Of a stretch of DNA of 56,673 bases, positions 15,998 through 25,345 are shown one piece after another. Position 1 is the first letter of the stretch; each line of letters opens with the position of its first letter. The DNA lies in contig JAFUWD010000022.1 of the NCBI GenBank assembly GCA_017483645.1, positions 1-56,673 of the forward strand, given 5' to 3'. This DNA comes from Muribaculaceae bacterium. GTDB lineage: Bacteria > Bacteroidota > Bacteroidia > Bacteroidales > Muribaculaceae. A program made the translations under genes and the position numbers. The notes beneath the pieces are model-generated. The model saw only the letters and a list, made by a program, of their open reading frames with translations. It made no database searches and was not told where the DNA came from.

Positions 15998-17491
15998 ATG
16001 ACTGATAGAAGCTTGAATCGTGAGCCTACATATAATCGCACTAAGAAGTTCGTCAAGGATTTGGGAATATATGCCATTGGCAACATAGGTTCCAAACTTA
16101 TCACGTTTCTGCTTGTCCCGTTATACACTCACTATGTGACCGACACCGCCGACTTCGGTTATTTCGACGTGTGTCTTACCGCTTGCTTCTTGCTTATGCC
16201 GTTCCTCACGTTGCAATTGCGTGATGGCGCGTTCCGTTTTCTCATCGATGCCCCATCCGACGATGTGCGCCGCAGTGTGGTTACTTTTGTGTCGCGTTCA
16301 TTGACCCTTACATTGATGCTGGGACTGGTTGTGGCAACCACGCTCTCGTTGTTGGGACAAATCAATTATTTGTGGCTCGCTTTTGGACTATTGGTGGCTC
16401 TGTCACTTCAGGAGGTGTTGTCGCAAGTGGTGCGTGGATTGGGCAACAATAAGGCTTTTGTGGCCATCGGTATTCTCACGGCTTTTGGCGTTGGCGTATT
16501 CAGCCTGGTGTTTGTTGTGTGGCTCGATATGGGTGTGCGAGGCATTTTTTTGGCCAATATAGTGGCGCGATTTCTTGCTTTGTTCATTGTGGAAATGAAA
16601 ATACGCATTGTGGTGCCTCTGATTACTCCGGGATTGGACACCCGTGCCCTGGGCCGTGAAATTCTGCGCTATTGTTTGCCCTTGCTTCCCGGCACATTGT
16701 GCTGGTGGCTCACCGGTAGCAGCGACCGCTGGTTCATCATGCACTATTTGGGGCTTGATGCCAATGGCATTTATGCTGTGGCGGTGCGCTTCACCGGGGT
16801 GGTGAGCACGCTGTCGTTGGTGTTTTATCAGGCGTGGCAAGAAACCTCCTTACTGCAATATGACAGCGACGACCGCAATCACTTTTTCTCCCAAATGCTC
16901 AATGGCTACATTTATGTGCTTTCGTTCATAGTCATAAGCTATGCTTTTGTGCTGAAGATCTGCTATGGTTGGCTGGTGGCGCCTCGTTATCAGGAAAGTC
17001 TCGCCTACATTTATCCTATGGGCATTTCCATGATGATATTTTCAGTGGCAGCTTTTTTCGACATGGGTTACCAGTGCGCCAAGGACACCGTGCGCACGCT
17101 GCCGGCTATCGTGTTGTCGGCGGTGGTGAATGTGGCGCTCAATATGTGGCTGGTTCCCAAATTGGGGATCTGGGGCGCGGTGACCACGCTGCTTGTCACC
17201 TATTTGGTGCTTGTCGCCTATCGATGGCATGATATGCATCGTTATTTCGAATTGCAGATTTACCCCTCCACAATGGGCTACCTGGCCGTGGCCTTGATAG
17301 GTGCGGTTCCATTCTATCTCAATCGAGCCATGTGGCAGGATGTGCTCTGCTTGGTGGTGTGCGCCTTGGTGTTGATTATGGCATGCCCGGCCTCATTGCG
17401 TGAGAAGATTTTTAACAAAATGTATAATAAAACGCGTGTGCGTGCGTTAAAAGATAAATATGTTAACCGTCATAAAGACATTGAAAAATGA
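15998..17491 (+). CDS. Polysaccharide flippase (Wzx / MOP superfamily)
   Basis: 497 residues with about 12-14 hydrophobic helices. The start KKFVKDLGIYAIGNIGSKLITFLLVPLYTHY is the signature of Polysacc_synt flippases, which move lipid-linked oligosaccharide units across the inner membrane. The gene opens the plus-strand operon; its stop overlaps the ATG of the Wza-like gene by four bases. The leader is very short (about 5-6 bases after the predicted transcription start), so translation is nearly leaderless. Confidence 0.88.
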   Translation: MTDRSLNREPTYNRTKKFVKDLGIYAIGNIGSKLITFLLVPLYTHYVTDTADFGYFDVCLTACFLLMPFLTLQLRDGAFRFLIDAPSDDVRRSVVTFVSRSLTLTLMLGLVVATTLSLLGQINYLWLAFGLLVALSLQEVLSQVVRGLGNNKAFVAIGILTAFGVGVFSLVFVVWLDMGVRGIFLANIVARFLALFIVEMKIRIVVPLITPGLDTRALGREILRYCLPLLPGTLCWWLTGSSDRWFIMHYLGLDANGIYAVAVRFTGVVSTLSLVFYQAWQETSLLQYDSDDRNHFFSQMLNGYIYVLSFIVISYAFVLKICYGWLVAPRYQESLAYIYPMGISMMIFSVAAFFDMGYQCAKDTVRTLPAIVLSAVVNVALNMWLVPKLGIWGAVTTLLVTYLVLVAYRWHDMHRYFELQIYPSTMGYLAVALIGAVPFYLNRAMWQDVLCLVVCALVLIMACPASLREKIFNKMYNKTRVRALKDKYVNRHKDIEK

Positions 17492-18297
17492 AAATTCGAC
17501 CCTTTTTGTGCGCGGCATTGCTGGCTGCAATGGCCGTGTCGTGCACCTCAAGCAAGAATAATAACCTGGCTTATTTTAAAGACATTGCGACCAATGCCAG
17601 CGGTGTGCTTCCCAATGGACCAGAGCTGGATATACGCCTTGTCGCTGACAATGAGTTGGCCATCAGCATATCTTCGGCACAGCCTGAGGCGACCGCTATG
17701 TATAACGTCCCGCTGGGTAATCCCGCCACCCGAGGCGTGGTTTCAACCCAGGGGCAACCCCGGTTGCTTACTTACATCATTGACAAACAGGGTAACATCG
17801 AGTTGCCGGTGATTGGCACGATGCATGTGGCCGGAAAAACCACAGCCGAGGTGGCATCGGAAATAAAGCAGTTTGTGGCTCAAAACGTGCGCGACCCTTA
17901 TGTGCGTGTGGAGTTGTTGGGATTCCATGTCAATGTGATGGGTGAAGTGAAGAGTCCGCATCGAATCTATGTTCAGTCGCAGCGCTATTCTGTGCTTGAT
18001 GCGCTGGCCGAGGCCGGCGACCTCACCGAGTTTGCCAAGCGCGATGCCGTTACGGTGATTCGAGAGCAGAATGGCCAGAAGACTTATCAGCGGCTGAACC
18101 TGGCCGACAGCCAGATTTTTGCGTCGCCCTACTTCTACCTTCAGCAGAACGATGTGGTATATGTGGAGCCTAATACCATAAAGATTGATAATTCCAAGTA
18201 TAATCAAAACAATGCGTTCAAACTCTCGGTCATTTCCACGGTGGTGAGTGCCGCCTCGGTGATTGCATCGTTGGTCATCGCATTGACAGTGAAATAG
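17488..18297 (+). CDS. Wza-like polysaccharide export lipoprotein
   Basis: 269 residues. The lipobox is AMAVSC (Cys19). It contains the Poly_export (BexD/CtrA/VexA) domain (LTYIIDKQGNIELPVIGTMHVAGKTTAEVASEI) followed by a SLBB-type region (VNVMGEVKSPHRIYV and LDALAEAGDL). The C-terminus has a hydrophobic helix (VISTVVSAASVIASLVIAL), which may cross the outer membrane as in Wza. It exports the polymer and pairs with the Wzc-like protein encoded 3 bases downstream. Confidence 0.9.
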   Translation: MKIRPFLCAALLAAMAVSCTSSKNNNLAYFKDIATNASGVLPNGPELDIRLVADNELAISISSAQPEATAMYNVPLGNPATRGVVSTQGQPRLLTYIIDKQGNIELPVIGTMHVAGKTTAEVASEIKQFVAQNVRDPYVRVELLGFHVNVMGEVKSPHRIYVQSQRYSVLDALAEAGDLTEFAKRDAVTVIREQNGQKTYQRLNLADSQIFASPYFYLQQNDVVYVEPNTIKIDNSKYNQNNAFKLSVISTVVSAASVIASLVIALTVK

Positions 18298-18300
18298 AGT

Positions 18301-20622
18301 ATGAGTCATGTGTCAAACGCTCCCGGCAGCCCCATGCGGGAGCAAAATATCGATTTTGGAGAAATTCTTGCCAGATACAAGCGTTACTGGTGGATGTTTG
18401 TGCTTTCATTATTGTTGTGCATGGGCTTGGCGGCCTTTTATTTGGCTGTCAAGTCACCAGTGTATCTGGTGGTGTCGAAGGTGCTGGTGGAGCAAGACGA
18501 CAACGCTTCGAGCGCAGGTGCTAATCTGCTGAAGAGTCTCTCAATAGGCGGTGCCGGGTCGAAAGTTGACGACGAGGTGATTGTGATGGGCTCGCAGGAA
18601 TTGCTGAGCCAAATGATTAACCGCTTGAAGATTAACCGAACCTATATTGAGAAAAAAGGCCTCTTGAAGAAAGTGGACCATTACAATACGTCGCCCATCG
18701 AGATAGAGGCTCCCGATGCCTTGTTCGACACTTTGTCGGTTGCGATGTCTTTCAAAATCACTGTTGACAAACAAGGCAAGACCGATGTCAAGGTGAAGAA
18801 AGGCATGTTCAAAACGCTGGCACATGTGAAGGATGCCACGTTGCCCGTGACCGTGAAGACATCTTATGGTATTTTTGTGGTCGATAAGACCAAGTATTTC
18901 AAGGCCGGAAAGGACGTTTCCATCAAATCGCTGGTGGTGGGCAATGTGCCCAAAGCCGAGGCGCTGGCCGAAGAGATGACCGTGAAAGTGTTGTCGAAGA
19001 AATCCAGCGGCATCTATATGGATGTGGCCGAGACCAATGTGAACCGAGGAAAGGATATTCTCAACACGCTCATGGTGCTGTATAACGAGCGTTGCCAGCG
19101 TGAGAAAGACGAGATGGCTGTCAATACGGGTAAATTCATCGACGAGCGGCTGGGACTCATCTACACGGAACTCACCAAGAGCGAGGCCGACATCGAGCGC
19201 TATAAGAAACAGCACAACATGATAGACGTGGGCTTGCAAACCAAGAGTTTGATTGGCAAGCAAGAAGCTGCCGAGCGCTCCGCCATTGCCCTTGAAACGA
19301 AATACAGCATCATGAATATGGTGAAGGATTTTGTCAACAATCCCGCCAACAAAAACGCCATGATACCCTTCGATGCCGACTCCACAGCGGCATCGGCATC
19401 CATCAAGGCTTATAATCAACTTGTTGCTGAGCGCGTGAAACTGAGCGCCTCGGCCAAGGAGAATAATCAGGCACTCCAGGCCCTTGACGACCAAATATCG
19501 GCCATGCACAGCAATGTGGTCAGTGGGGTGGATAATGCCATGCGCGCACTCAAGGTGCAAATCTCGAGGGCAAATGCCGTGAGCGGAAGTGCCGGCGGTG
19601 TGATGAGCGGAATGCCCACCGAGGAACGTGAAGCGCGAGCGCTCTATCGCGAGCAGACCATTCAAAACGCGCTCTACACGTTCCTGCTCCAAAAGCGTGA
19701 GGAAAATGCGCTGGTGCTGGCTGCCACTACACCCAAAGGAAAAATCGTGGACCACGCCTACGCGCAGTCCAGGCCCATCAAGCCCAAGATTCCGGTGGCT
19801 CTTTTCTTGGCACTGGTGGCCGGTGTGCTCCTTCCGCTGGTGCTCCTCTATCTGAAGCAATTGTTCACCACCAAATTTGCCACACAGGACGAGTTGGCGG
19901 CAATAGCACAGGCACCGGTAATCGGAGAGATTTGCCACAACCGCCACCACGACCAGCTTGTGGTGCGCGAGGGGAAAACGTCGTCCATCGTGGAGCTGTT
20001 CCGCTTGGTGCGCAACAACATTCAGTTCATGTTGCACGACGACTCCGACAAGGTGTTGCTGGTCACCTCCAGCGTCAGCGGCGAGGGCAAGTCGTTTGTC
20101 AGTGCCAATTTGGCGGCATCGTTTGCCCTGCTCGACAAAAAGGTGGCTCTCGTGGGGCTCGACATCCGCAGCCCCAAGTTGGCCGAAATGCTCGATTTGC
20201 GTGAACAACCGGGAATCACAGGCTTCCTGTCGACCAAGGGCGTGGATCTGGACGACATTGTGCAGCACTCCGCCGTGGTGCAGGGCTTGGACATCTTTGT
20301 GGGCGGCGTGATACCTCCCAATCCGTCGGAGTTGCTGCTCACCAAGCATGTTGAGGAATTGATGAAGCAGTTGCGCGAGCGTTACGACATGGTGGTGGTG
20401 GATTCCGCCCCCATCGCCATGGTGAGCGACACTTTCTCACTGGCCAAGTATGTCGATGCGGTGCTCTTCGTGACCCGTGCCAACTACACCAAGCGCAATC
20501 TGATTAAGTATCTCAACACCGTGCTCGGTCGCGGCCAGCTCAAGAATGTGTCGGTGGTGCTCAACGACACCAACCCCCGTGTGTCGACCGGTTACGGCTA
20601 TGGTTACGGCACCGAAGAATAA
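18301..20622 (+). CDS. Wzc-like chain-length determinant / tyrosine autokinase
   Basis: 773 residues. An N-terminal Wzz domain has one membrane helix at about 30-50; a long periplasmic coiled-coil region follows (about 270-460); the second helix is near 500-520 (PVALFLALVAGVLLPLVLLYL). A cytoplasmic BY-kinase ATPase domain follows: Walker A SGEGKS near 595, Walker A' VALVGLDIRSP, Walker B MVVVDSAPI. The C-terminus is a short tyrosine cluster GYGYGYG, the autophosphorylation tail of this family. It controls polymer length and export together with the Wza-like lipoprotein. Confidence 0.9.
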   Translation: MSHVSNAPGSPMREQNIDFGEILARYKRYWWMFVLSLLLCMGLAAFYLAVKSPVYLVVSKVLVEQDDNASSAGANLLKSLSIGGAGSKVDDEVIVMGSQELLSQMINRLKINRTYIEKKGLLKKVDHYNTSPIEIEAPDALFDTLSVAMSFKITVDKQGKTDVKVKKGMFKTLAHVKDATLPVTVKTSYGIFVVDKTKYFKAGKDVSIKSLVVGNVPKAEALAEEMTVKVLSKKSSGIYMDVAETNVNRGKDILNTLMVLYNERCQREKDEMAVNTGKFIDERLGLIYTELTKSEADIERYKKQHNMIDVGLQTKSLIGKQEAAERSAIALETKYSIMNMVKDFVNNPANKNAMIPFDADSTAASASIKAYNQLVAERVKLSASAKENNQALQALDDQISAMHSNVVSGVDNAMRALKVQISRANAVSGSAGGVMSGMPTEEREARALYREQTIQNALYTFLLQKREENALVLAATTPKGKIVDHAYAQSRPIKPKIPVALFLALVAGVLLPLVLLYLKQLFTTKFATQDELAAIAQAPVIGEICHNRHHDQLVVREGKTSSIVELFRLVRNNIQFMLHDDSDKVLLVTSSVSGEGKSFVSANLAASFALLDKKVALVGLDIRSPKLAEMLDLREQPGITGFLSTKGVDLDDIVQHSAVVQGLDIFVGGVIPPNPSELLLTKHVEELMKQLRERYDMVVVDSAPIAMVSDTFSLAKYVDAVLFVTRANYTKRNLIKYLNTVLGRGQLKNVSVVLNDTNPRVSTGYGYGYGTEE

Positions 20623-20654
20623 ATGTTTCCCCATTGAATTCATTTTAGGGTCCT

Positions 20655-21995
20655 ATGGTGATAAATAAGGAGACATTCCTTCGGAAACTTGTTTTTATCT
20701 GGTTCTGGATTTTTTCATGCACTGGATTTGTTTTTGATGAATGCCTCCCGGAAACTTTTGCGCCAATAGGGCAGTACATACTTATTTTGTGCGATTTGAT
20801 GACCGTGGTGCTGATGGCTCTCACCATCAGGCACAAGATTGACGTGTGCATCATCTTATCATTCCTGGTGATTTCCTATGCGAGTAGCTGTATGTTGAAT
20901 GGCTTGCCCCTCACGGTGTGGGGCAATGGCATGAGGGTGTTCTATGGATTGCTGTTTGTCATGCCTGTTGTGCGCTATTTCTGGGATGACACGGAACGTC
21001 ACGATAGATTTGTCGAGGAGTGGGATCGGCAATTGTACGCTTTCCTGATAGTCCAGGCAGTTTGCATCATTTACCAATACATGAAGTATGGGGCTGGAGA
21101 CCCTGTGGGCGGCTCCTTCGGTGCTGCCGGTTATTCGGGTACGGTGAGTATGAGTATTTATCTCGTTTCGTTTTATTTGATTCGAAAACATTTGGATTAC
21201 GATAATCTGTGGACGAGCGTTTTAAAGAACTGGAAGTACTGGGTGCTGTTGTTCCCGACATTCATGAATGAAACAAAAATCAGTTTTGTGCTGCTTCTGC
21301 TCTATTTCCTGCTCTTGATGCCTATCGACAGGAAACTAATCAGAAGATTGATGCTTGGGCTGCCGTTGGTGGCATTGGTTTTGACAGTGTCATTATACAT
21401 ATTTTCGTCTCTCACCATGTATAATGGTGATTTCACTGCCGAAGAAGTGTTTTCCGATGCGTGGATGTCGGAGTATTTCTATATAGATATTGATGAGAGC
21501 AAACAAACCGCCAATTGGGGCCTGGAATATGACAACACGATGCCCGATGTGCCTCGATTGACAAAGATAGCCATTATCCCTTTCGTCATGGACGAAGAGC
21601 CCGGACACGAATGGCTCGGATTCGGGCTGGGGCATTTCATGAATGGGAGCATCATGGGAACCACGGCTTTCTATGATGACTATGAGTGGCTCTTGATAGG
21701 AACAAACCCAATGATTTTCTTTGTGATGATCCAATTGGGGCTGTTGGGGTTGATTTGGTATGTGGTGATGCACGCGAGTTGGTTTTTCCGAACGCCCTGG
21801 AATTTTCCAAAAAAAGATTTCAACATCCAGTTGTTTGTCCTGTTCTTGGTGATTGCCATGCTGGTTTATGGTAGTTTCTTTCGAAATGTTGCGTTTTGTT
21901 TTCTTGTTTTGTCTATCTTTGCCATGTCGTGGAAGGCAACAAACGGTGATGAGCCTGAAAATGCGGAAACGACTGCCCAAACTCCGGAACAATGA
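20655..21995 (+). CDS. Wzy-like polysaccharide polymerase (multi-pass membrane protein)
   Basis: 446 residues with about ten hydrophobic helices and a large loop (about 265-330) between late helices, containing DEEPGHEWLGFGLGHFMNG. The short motif GFGLG-H in a periplasmic loop and the position after flippase, Wza and Wzc fit an O-antigen/capsule polymerase or ligase. Sequence similarity in this family is low, so the call rests on topology and context. Base composition is visibly more AT-rich than the wzc-like gene before it, as is usual for serotype-specific genes. Its 3' end overlaps the next gene by four bases. Confidence 0.65.
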   Translation: MVINKETFLRKLVFIWFWIFSCTGFVFDECLPETFAPIGQYILILCDLMTVVLMALTIRHKIDVCIILSFLVISYASSCMLNGLPLTVWGNGMRVFYGLLFVMPVVRYFWDDTERHDRFVEEWDRQLYAFLIVQAVCIIYQYMKYGAGDPVGGSFGAAGYSGTVSMSIYLVSFYLIRKHLDYDNLWTSVLKNWKYWVLLFPTFMNETKISFVLLLLYFLLLMPIDRKLIRRLMLGLPLVALVLTVSLYIFSSLTMYNGDFTAEEVFSDAWMSEYFYIDIDESKQTANWGLEYDNTMPDVPRLTKIAIIPFVMDEEPGHEWLGFGLGHFMNGSIMGTTAFYDDYEWLLIGTNPMIFFVMIQLGLLGLIWYVVMHASWFFRTPWNFPKKDFNIQLFVLFLVIAMLVYGSFFRNVAFCFLVLSIFAMSWKATNGDEPENAETTAQTPEQ

Positions 21996-23002
21996 AATTC
22001 TATAGTTTCCATAGCGACTGTAATAATGTGACCATCTTTTATTTGGACATCATTAAAGATGCTCTCAACCGATTGGGGTACAGGGTGCAAGAATTAGATG
22101 CCCCGCATTGGAATACCGTCAAAAGCCTTTCTCGAAGCGATACATATTTTGTCACGACAGGGCATAAGGACATCCCTGTTCTGCGGGCTATGGGGTTCAA
22201 ACATTTTATCCATTGGTTCCAGGGATTGCCGGCTGAAGAGGACTACCTGCAACGCCACAGCCTGTGGCGAAAATGGGCGATGAGTTTGCTTGATGCGATT
22301 TCTTACAAGCGGGCATCATACGGCTTTTATGTGTCGACGTATCAAATTGATTTCTTTGCTTCTAAATTTGGGAGGGAACCGGTTCGTTCCTTTGTGATGC
22401 CATGCTTCAATGAAACAATCAACCGCGACCGCTTTTTTACCGCCAAAAAATACGAAAAAAACACCTTTTGTTATGTCGGATCGGTCACAGATGCATGGCA
22501 ATGCTTCGGCGAAATAGCAGCCATATATGCTCAATTAGAGAATAGAAATAGTGATTGCTTTTTCAAAGTGCTCACGCTGCAGGTAGAGGAAGCCAGGGAC
22601 ATGCTGCGGCGTGCGGGGGCAAAGAATTGCGAGGTGAAAAGTGTGGCAAGAGACAAAGTGTCGCAAGAAATAGCCGACTGCAAATTCGGTTTCATCATCC
22701 GTGACGACATTCCCATCAATCATGTGGCGACACCTACGAAATTATCGAATTACCTTTCAAATGGAGTGATACCTGTATTTAGTTCCACGCTTCTTAGTTA
22801 TCGTGATTTGGCAACGGAGCATGATTTTCTGGTGACAGTCGACAAGGATGATGCCGTGAGACGGATTGAAGTTGCCATGTCGCGATTGATAAGTGCGGAT
22901 GAAGTGTTGAAGAGTTATCAACGGATTTTTGACACCTATCTGAACCGAAAGAAATTTGTGGATGAGATTTCAGATGATTTAAACCGGTTTTTAAACGTTT
23001 AA
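21992..23002 (+). CDS. GT-B-like glycosyltransferase of the polysaccharide locus
   Basis: 336 residues, soluble. The C-terminal half has the pattern of a GT-B donor domain: FCYVGSVTDAWQCF after the linker and then TPTKLSNYLSNGVIPVFSS, which resembles the K-x-x-E-Y-L-A-x-G-x-P stretch of retaining glycosyltransferases. The N-terminal half (FKHFIHWFQGLPAEEDYL) is divergent. I cannot name the sugar. It overlaps the polymerase gene and ends directly at the ATG of the next glycosyltransferase, so it is part of the operon. Composition is AT-rich. Confidence 0.65.
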   Translation: MKFYSFHSDCNNVTIFYLDIIKDALNRLGYRVQELDAPHWNTVKSLSRSDTYFVTTGHKDIPVLRAMGFKHFIHWFQGLPAEEDYLQRHSLWRKWAMSLLDAISYKRASYGFYVSTYQIDFFASKFGREPVRSFVMPCFNETINRDRFFTAKKYEKNTFCYVGSVTDAWQCFGEIAAIYAQLENRNSDCFFKVLTLQVEEARDMLRRAGAKNCEVKSVARDKVSQEIADCKFGFIIRDDIPINHVATPTKLSNYLSNGVIPVFSSTLLSYRDLATEHDFLVTVDKDDAVRRIEVAMSRLISADEVLKSYQRIFDTYLNRKKFVDEISDDLNRFLNV

Positions 23003-24216
23003 TGTCTTTTGAGATGAAAAAGATGGAACGCGTTTTATTGGTTAATAAGTTTTATTACAATCGTGGAGGTGACTGTGTGGTCACACTGAATACCGAACGC
23101 CTTTTGTGCGAGCATGGCCATGATGTGGCGGTGTTTGCAATGCGGTATCCTGAGAATCACTCCCACAAATGGGAACATTGTTTCGCTTCGCAGGTCGATT
23201 TTGCGGGTGGTGTCGGTCATAAACTCTCGGCTATGGCGCGCACGATGGGGTGGGGCGATATAAAATCGGCGGTGGCCCGTATCCTTTATGACTTCAACCC
23301 CGATGTGGTGCATCTGAACAATATACACTCCTATTTGTCGCCCCTCATCGCCCGTTATGCCCATGAACGTGGTTGCCGGGTGGTGTGGACACTGCACGAT
23401 TACAAGTTGCTATGCCCGTCTTACGCTTGCCTGCGTGGCGGCAAGCCTTGTGAGCTTTGCTTCGACCACAAGTGGCATGTGCTCACCGGCCGTTGCATGA
23501 AAGGCTCTTTGGCCGGCAGTGCCATTGCGTGGCTGGAGGCGTTGAAGTGGAGCCGGAAGCGTTTGGAACGCTATGTCGACACATTCATTTGTCCCAGTCA
23601 GTTCATGGCCGACAAGATGGCCCAGGGCGGTTTTGACCGCTCCAAGTTGCTGGTACTGAATAATTTTGTGACCCAATTGCCTGGTGATGCGCTCCCAACT
23701 GCGGAGCGTGAGGACTATTACTGCTATGTGGGACGCCTGTCGCCTGAGAAAGGTGTTGACACCCTGCTGCAAGCGGCCTCGTGCCTGCCGCACCGGCTTG
23801 TGGTGGCTGGTGGCGGCCCCATGGAGCAAGAACTGCGCGAGAAATATGCTCGTTGCTCCAACATAGAATTTCGTGGACATCTCAGTCATAAGCAAGTGGC
23901 CGATTTGTTGAGCCGCGCGCGCCTGTCGGTGATTCCCAGCGAATGGTATGAGAACAATCCCATGGGTGTCATCGAGTCATTGTGCGCCGGCACGCCTGTG
24001 GCGGGTGCCGACATGGGTGGAATTCCCGAGTTGATTGACGATGAGTCGGGGGTGATATTTCCCGCAGGGCAGGTGAACGCCCTGATGGATGCCGTCTCCA
24101 TGGCCATGCTCCACCGCTGGGACAATGCCGCAATAGCGCAGTCGGCAAGAAACCGTTTTTCGGACGAAGCACATTATCAGCGGCTTTTGGCTATCTATCA
24201 AGGCCGGAAACAATAA
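23002..24216 (+). CDS. Family 4 glycosyltransferase
   Basis: 404 residues, GT-B fold. The acceptor domain has NKFYYNRGGDCVVTLNTERLL, and the middle has VVWTLHDYKLLCPSYACLRGG with a cysteine cluster (C-x-x-C near CELCFDHKW). The donor domain has YYCYVGRLSPEKGVDTLL and the E-x7-E region IPSEWYENNPMGVIESLCAGTPVAG, the retaining GT4 signature. In-frame ATGs at 23014 and 23023 are alternative starts. It probably adds a sugar to the polysaccharide repeat unit. It ends 105 bases before the radical SAM gene. Confidence 0.85.
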   Translation: MSFEMKKMERVLLVNKFYYNRGGDCVVTLNTERLLCEHGHDVAVFAMRYPENHSHKWEHCFASQVDFAGGVGHKLSAMARTMGWGDIKSAVARILYDFNPDVVHLNNIHSYLSPLIARYAHERGCRVVWTLHDYKLLCPSYACLRGGKPCELCFDHKWHVLTGRCMKGSLAGSAIAWLEALKWSRKRLERYVDTFICPSQFMADKMAQGGFDRSKLLVLNNFVTQLPGDALPTAEREDYYCYVGRLSPEKGVDTLLQAASCLPHRLVVAGGGPMEQELREKYARCSNIEFRGHLSHKQVADLLSRARLSVIPSEWYENNPMGVIESLCAGTPVAGADMGGIPELIDDESGVIFPAGQVNALMDAVSMAMLHRWDNAAIAQSARNRFSDEAHYQRLLAIYQGRKQ

Positions 24217-24255
24217 TTTTTAAGTTCACTGTCCCTCAATCTCGATTTATTTGAT

Positions 24256-24263
24256 TATCTTTG
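24256..24263 (+). promoter_or_regulatory. -7 box TATCTTTG for the radical SAM gene
   Basis: An exact -7 consensus lies 57 bases before the ATG at 24321; the -33 box is not clear. It rules out the TTG at 24261 as start and suggests an internal promoter inside the polysaccharide operon. Confidence 0.5.
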
Positions 24264-24320
24264 CAGATTGTTAAGACTTTTGTCTGCCCACTGATATCAA
24301 AAAGACTTATCGAGAGGGAT

Positions 24321-25328
24321 ATGAAGAACGTAATACAAGGGAGTTTGATAACTACTTTCAGATGCAATGCCAAGTGCAACATGTGCAACATCTGGAAGCA
24401 TCAAACACACCCCATCGAAGAGATAGATGCCTCCTACTACGAGAAGCTGCCTGCCGGGCTGCGCATCAACATCACCGGTGGCGAGGCCACTATACGCAAG
24501 GATATAGACCGTATTTTCGAGATTCTGTATCCCAAGTCGGCGTTGCTCGAGTTGAGCACGAATGGTTACAACACCGAGAAGATTGTTGAGCTTGCCAATA
24601 AGTACCCTAACATACTGATTCGCGTCAGCGTTGAGGGCCTGCCGCAAATCAACGATTCCAAGCGTGGCCTGCCCAATGGCTTTGACCATGCCTTGCGCAC
24701 CATGCTTGAACTCAAGAAGACCAAGTGCAAGAACATCGGTTTTTCGGTGGTGATTTCGCCCGACAATTACAAGGATTTGGTGTCGCTCTACGAGTTGTGT
24801 GTGGCCCTGGATGTGGAGCTGGGCAACTCGGCGGTGCACAATTCATGGTATTTTCACAAGAATGACAACCAGATAGTGAGCGAAGACGCATTGCGTCAGC
24901 ACGAGCTCTTTGTCAAGGCCTTGCTCACCAGCAAGCGCCGTCATTTCAAGGACCGCCTGAAGGATTACGGCCGGGCCTACTTCAACCGCTCGATACACCG
25001 GCGCCTGCGGGGCGACGAGGCCGGCTATCGCCCGGCTTGCGGCGCGCTGAGCGACTTTTTCTTCATCGACCCGTGGGGCAATGTCACCCCGTGCAACGGC
25101 AGCGAGGAGGAATGGATTATCGGTAACATCAAGGAAGACAGTTACGAGAACATTATTCACAGTGAAAAGGCACAGCAGGTGATGGAGAAGATACGCAACT
25201 GTGACCGCAACTGCGCCTTCATTGTCACCGAGCGTCACGACATGGTGCGCCGCCCCTGGGTTCCCATCAAGTGGATTGTGAGAAACAAGTGGCGCATTTG
25301 GCGAGGAAAAGACCTTTGCTGGGACTGA
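24321..25328 (+). CDS. Radical SAM/SPASM-type protein
   Basis: 335 residues from the ATG at 24321. The CxxxCxxC iron-sulfur motif is CNAKCNMC at about 19-26, followed by INITGGEATIRKD, the GGE motif that binds S-adenosylmethionine. The C-terminal region carries further cysteines arranged as in SPASM/Twitch domains: CGALSDFFFIDPWGNVTPC and CDRNC. These enzymes use a SAM radical to modify peptides, sugars or other small substrates; the substrate here is unknown. It sits between two glycosyltransferase genes, with its own promoter and 17 bases before the next gene, so modification of a sugar or lipid intermediate is possible. Confidence 0.85.
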   Translation: MKNVIQGSLITTFRCNAKCNMCNIWKHQTHPIEEIDASYYEKLPAGLRINITGGEATIRKDIDRIFEILYPKSALLELSTNGYNTEKIVELANKYPNILIRVSVEGLPQINDSKRGLPNGFDHALRTMLELKKTKCKNIGFSVVISPDNYKDLVSLYELCVALDVELGNSAVHNSWYFHKNDNQIVSEDALRQHELFVKALLTSKRRHFKDRLKDYGRAYFNRSIHRRLRGDEAGYRPACGALSDFFFIDPWGNVTPCNGSEEEWIIGNIKEDSYENIIHSEKAQQVMEKIRNCDRNCAFIVTERHDMVRRPWVPIKWIVRNKWRIWRGKDLCWD

Positions 25329-25345
25329 CAAGCAAGGCATCGCGT

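Noticed and set aside
18541..20349. A 602-codon open frame on the minus strand
   Set aside because: Antisense to the Wzc-like gene, which has complete Walker motifs. His/Leu/Gln-rich shadow translation.
24261..24320. Upstream extension of the radical SAM gene to TTG 24261
   Set aside because: This TTG is part of the TATCTTTG promoter box; the protein fold starts at MKNVIQG.
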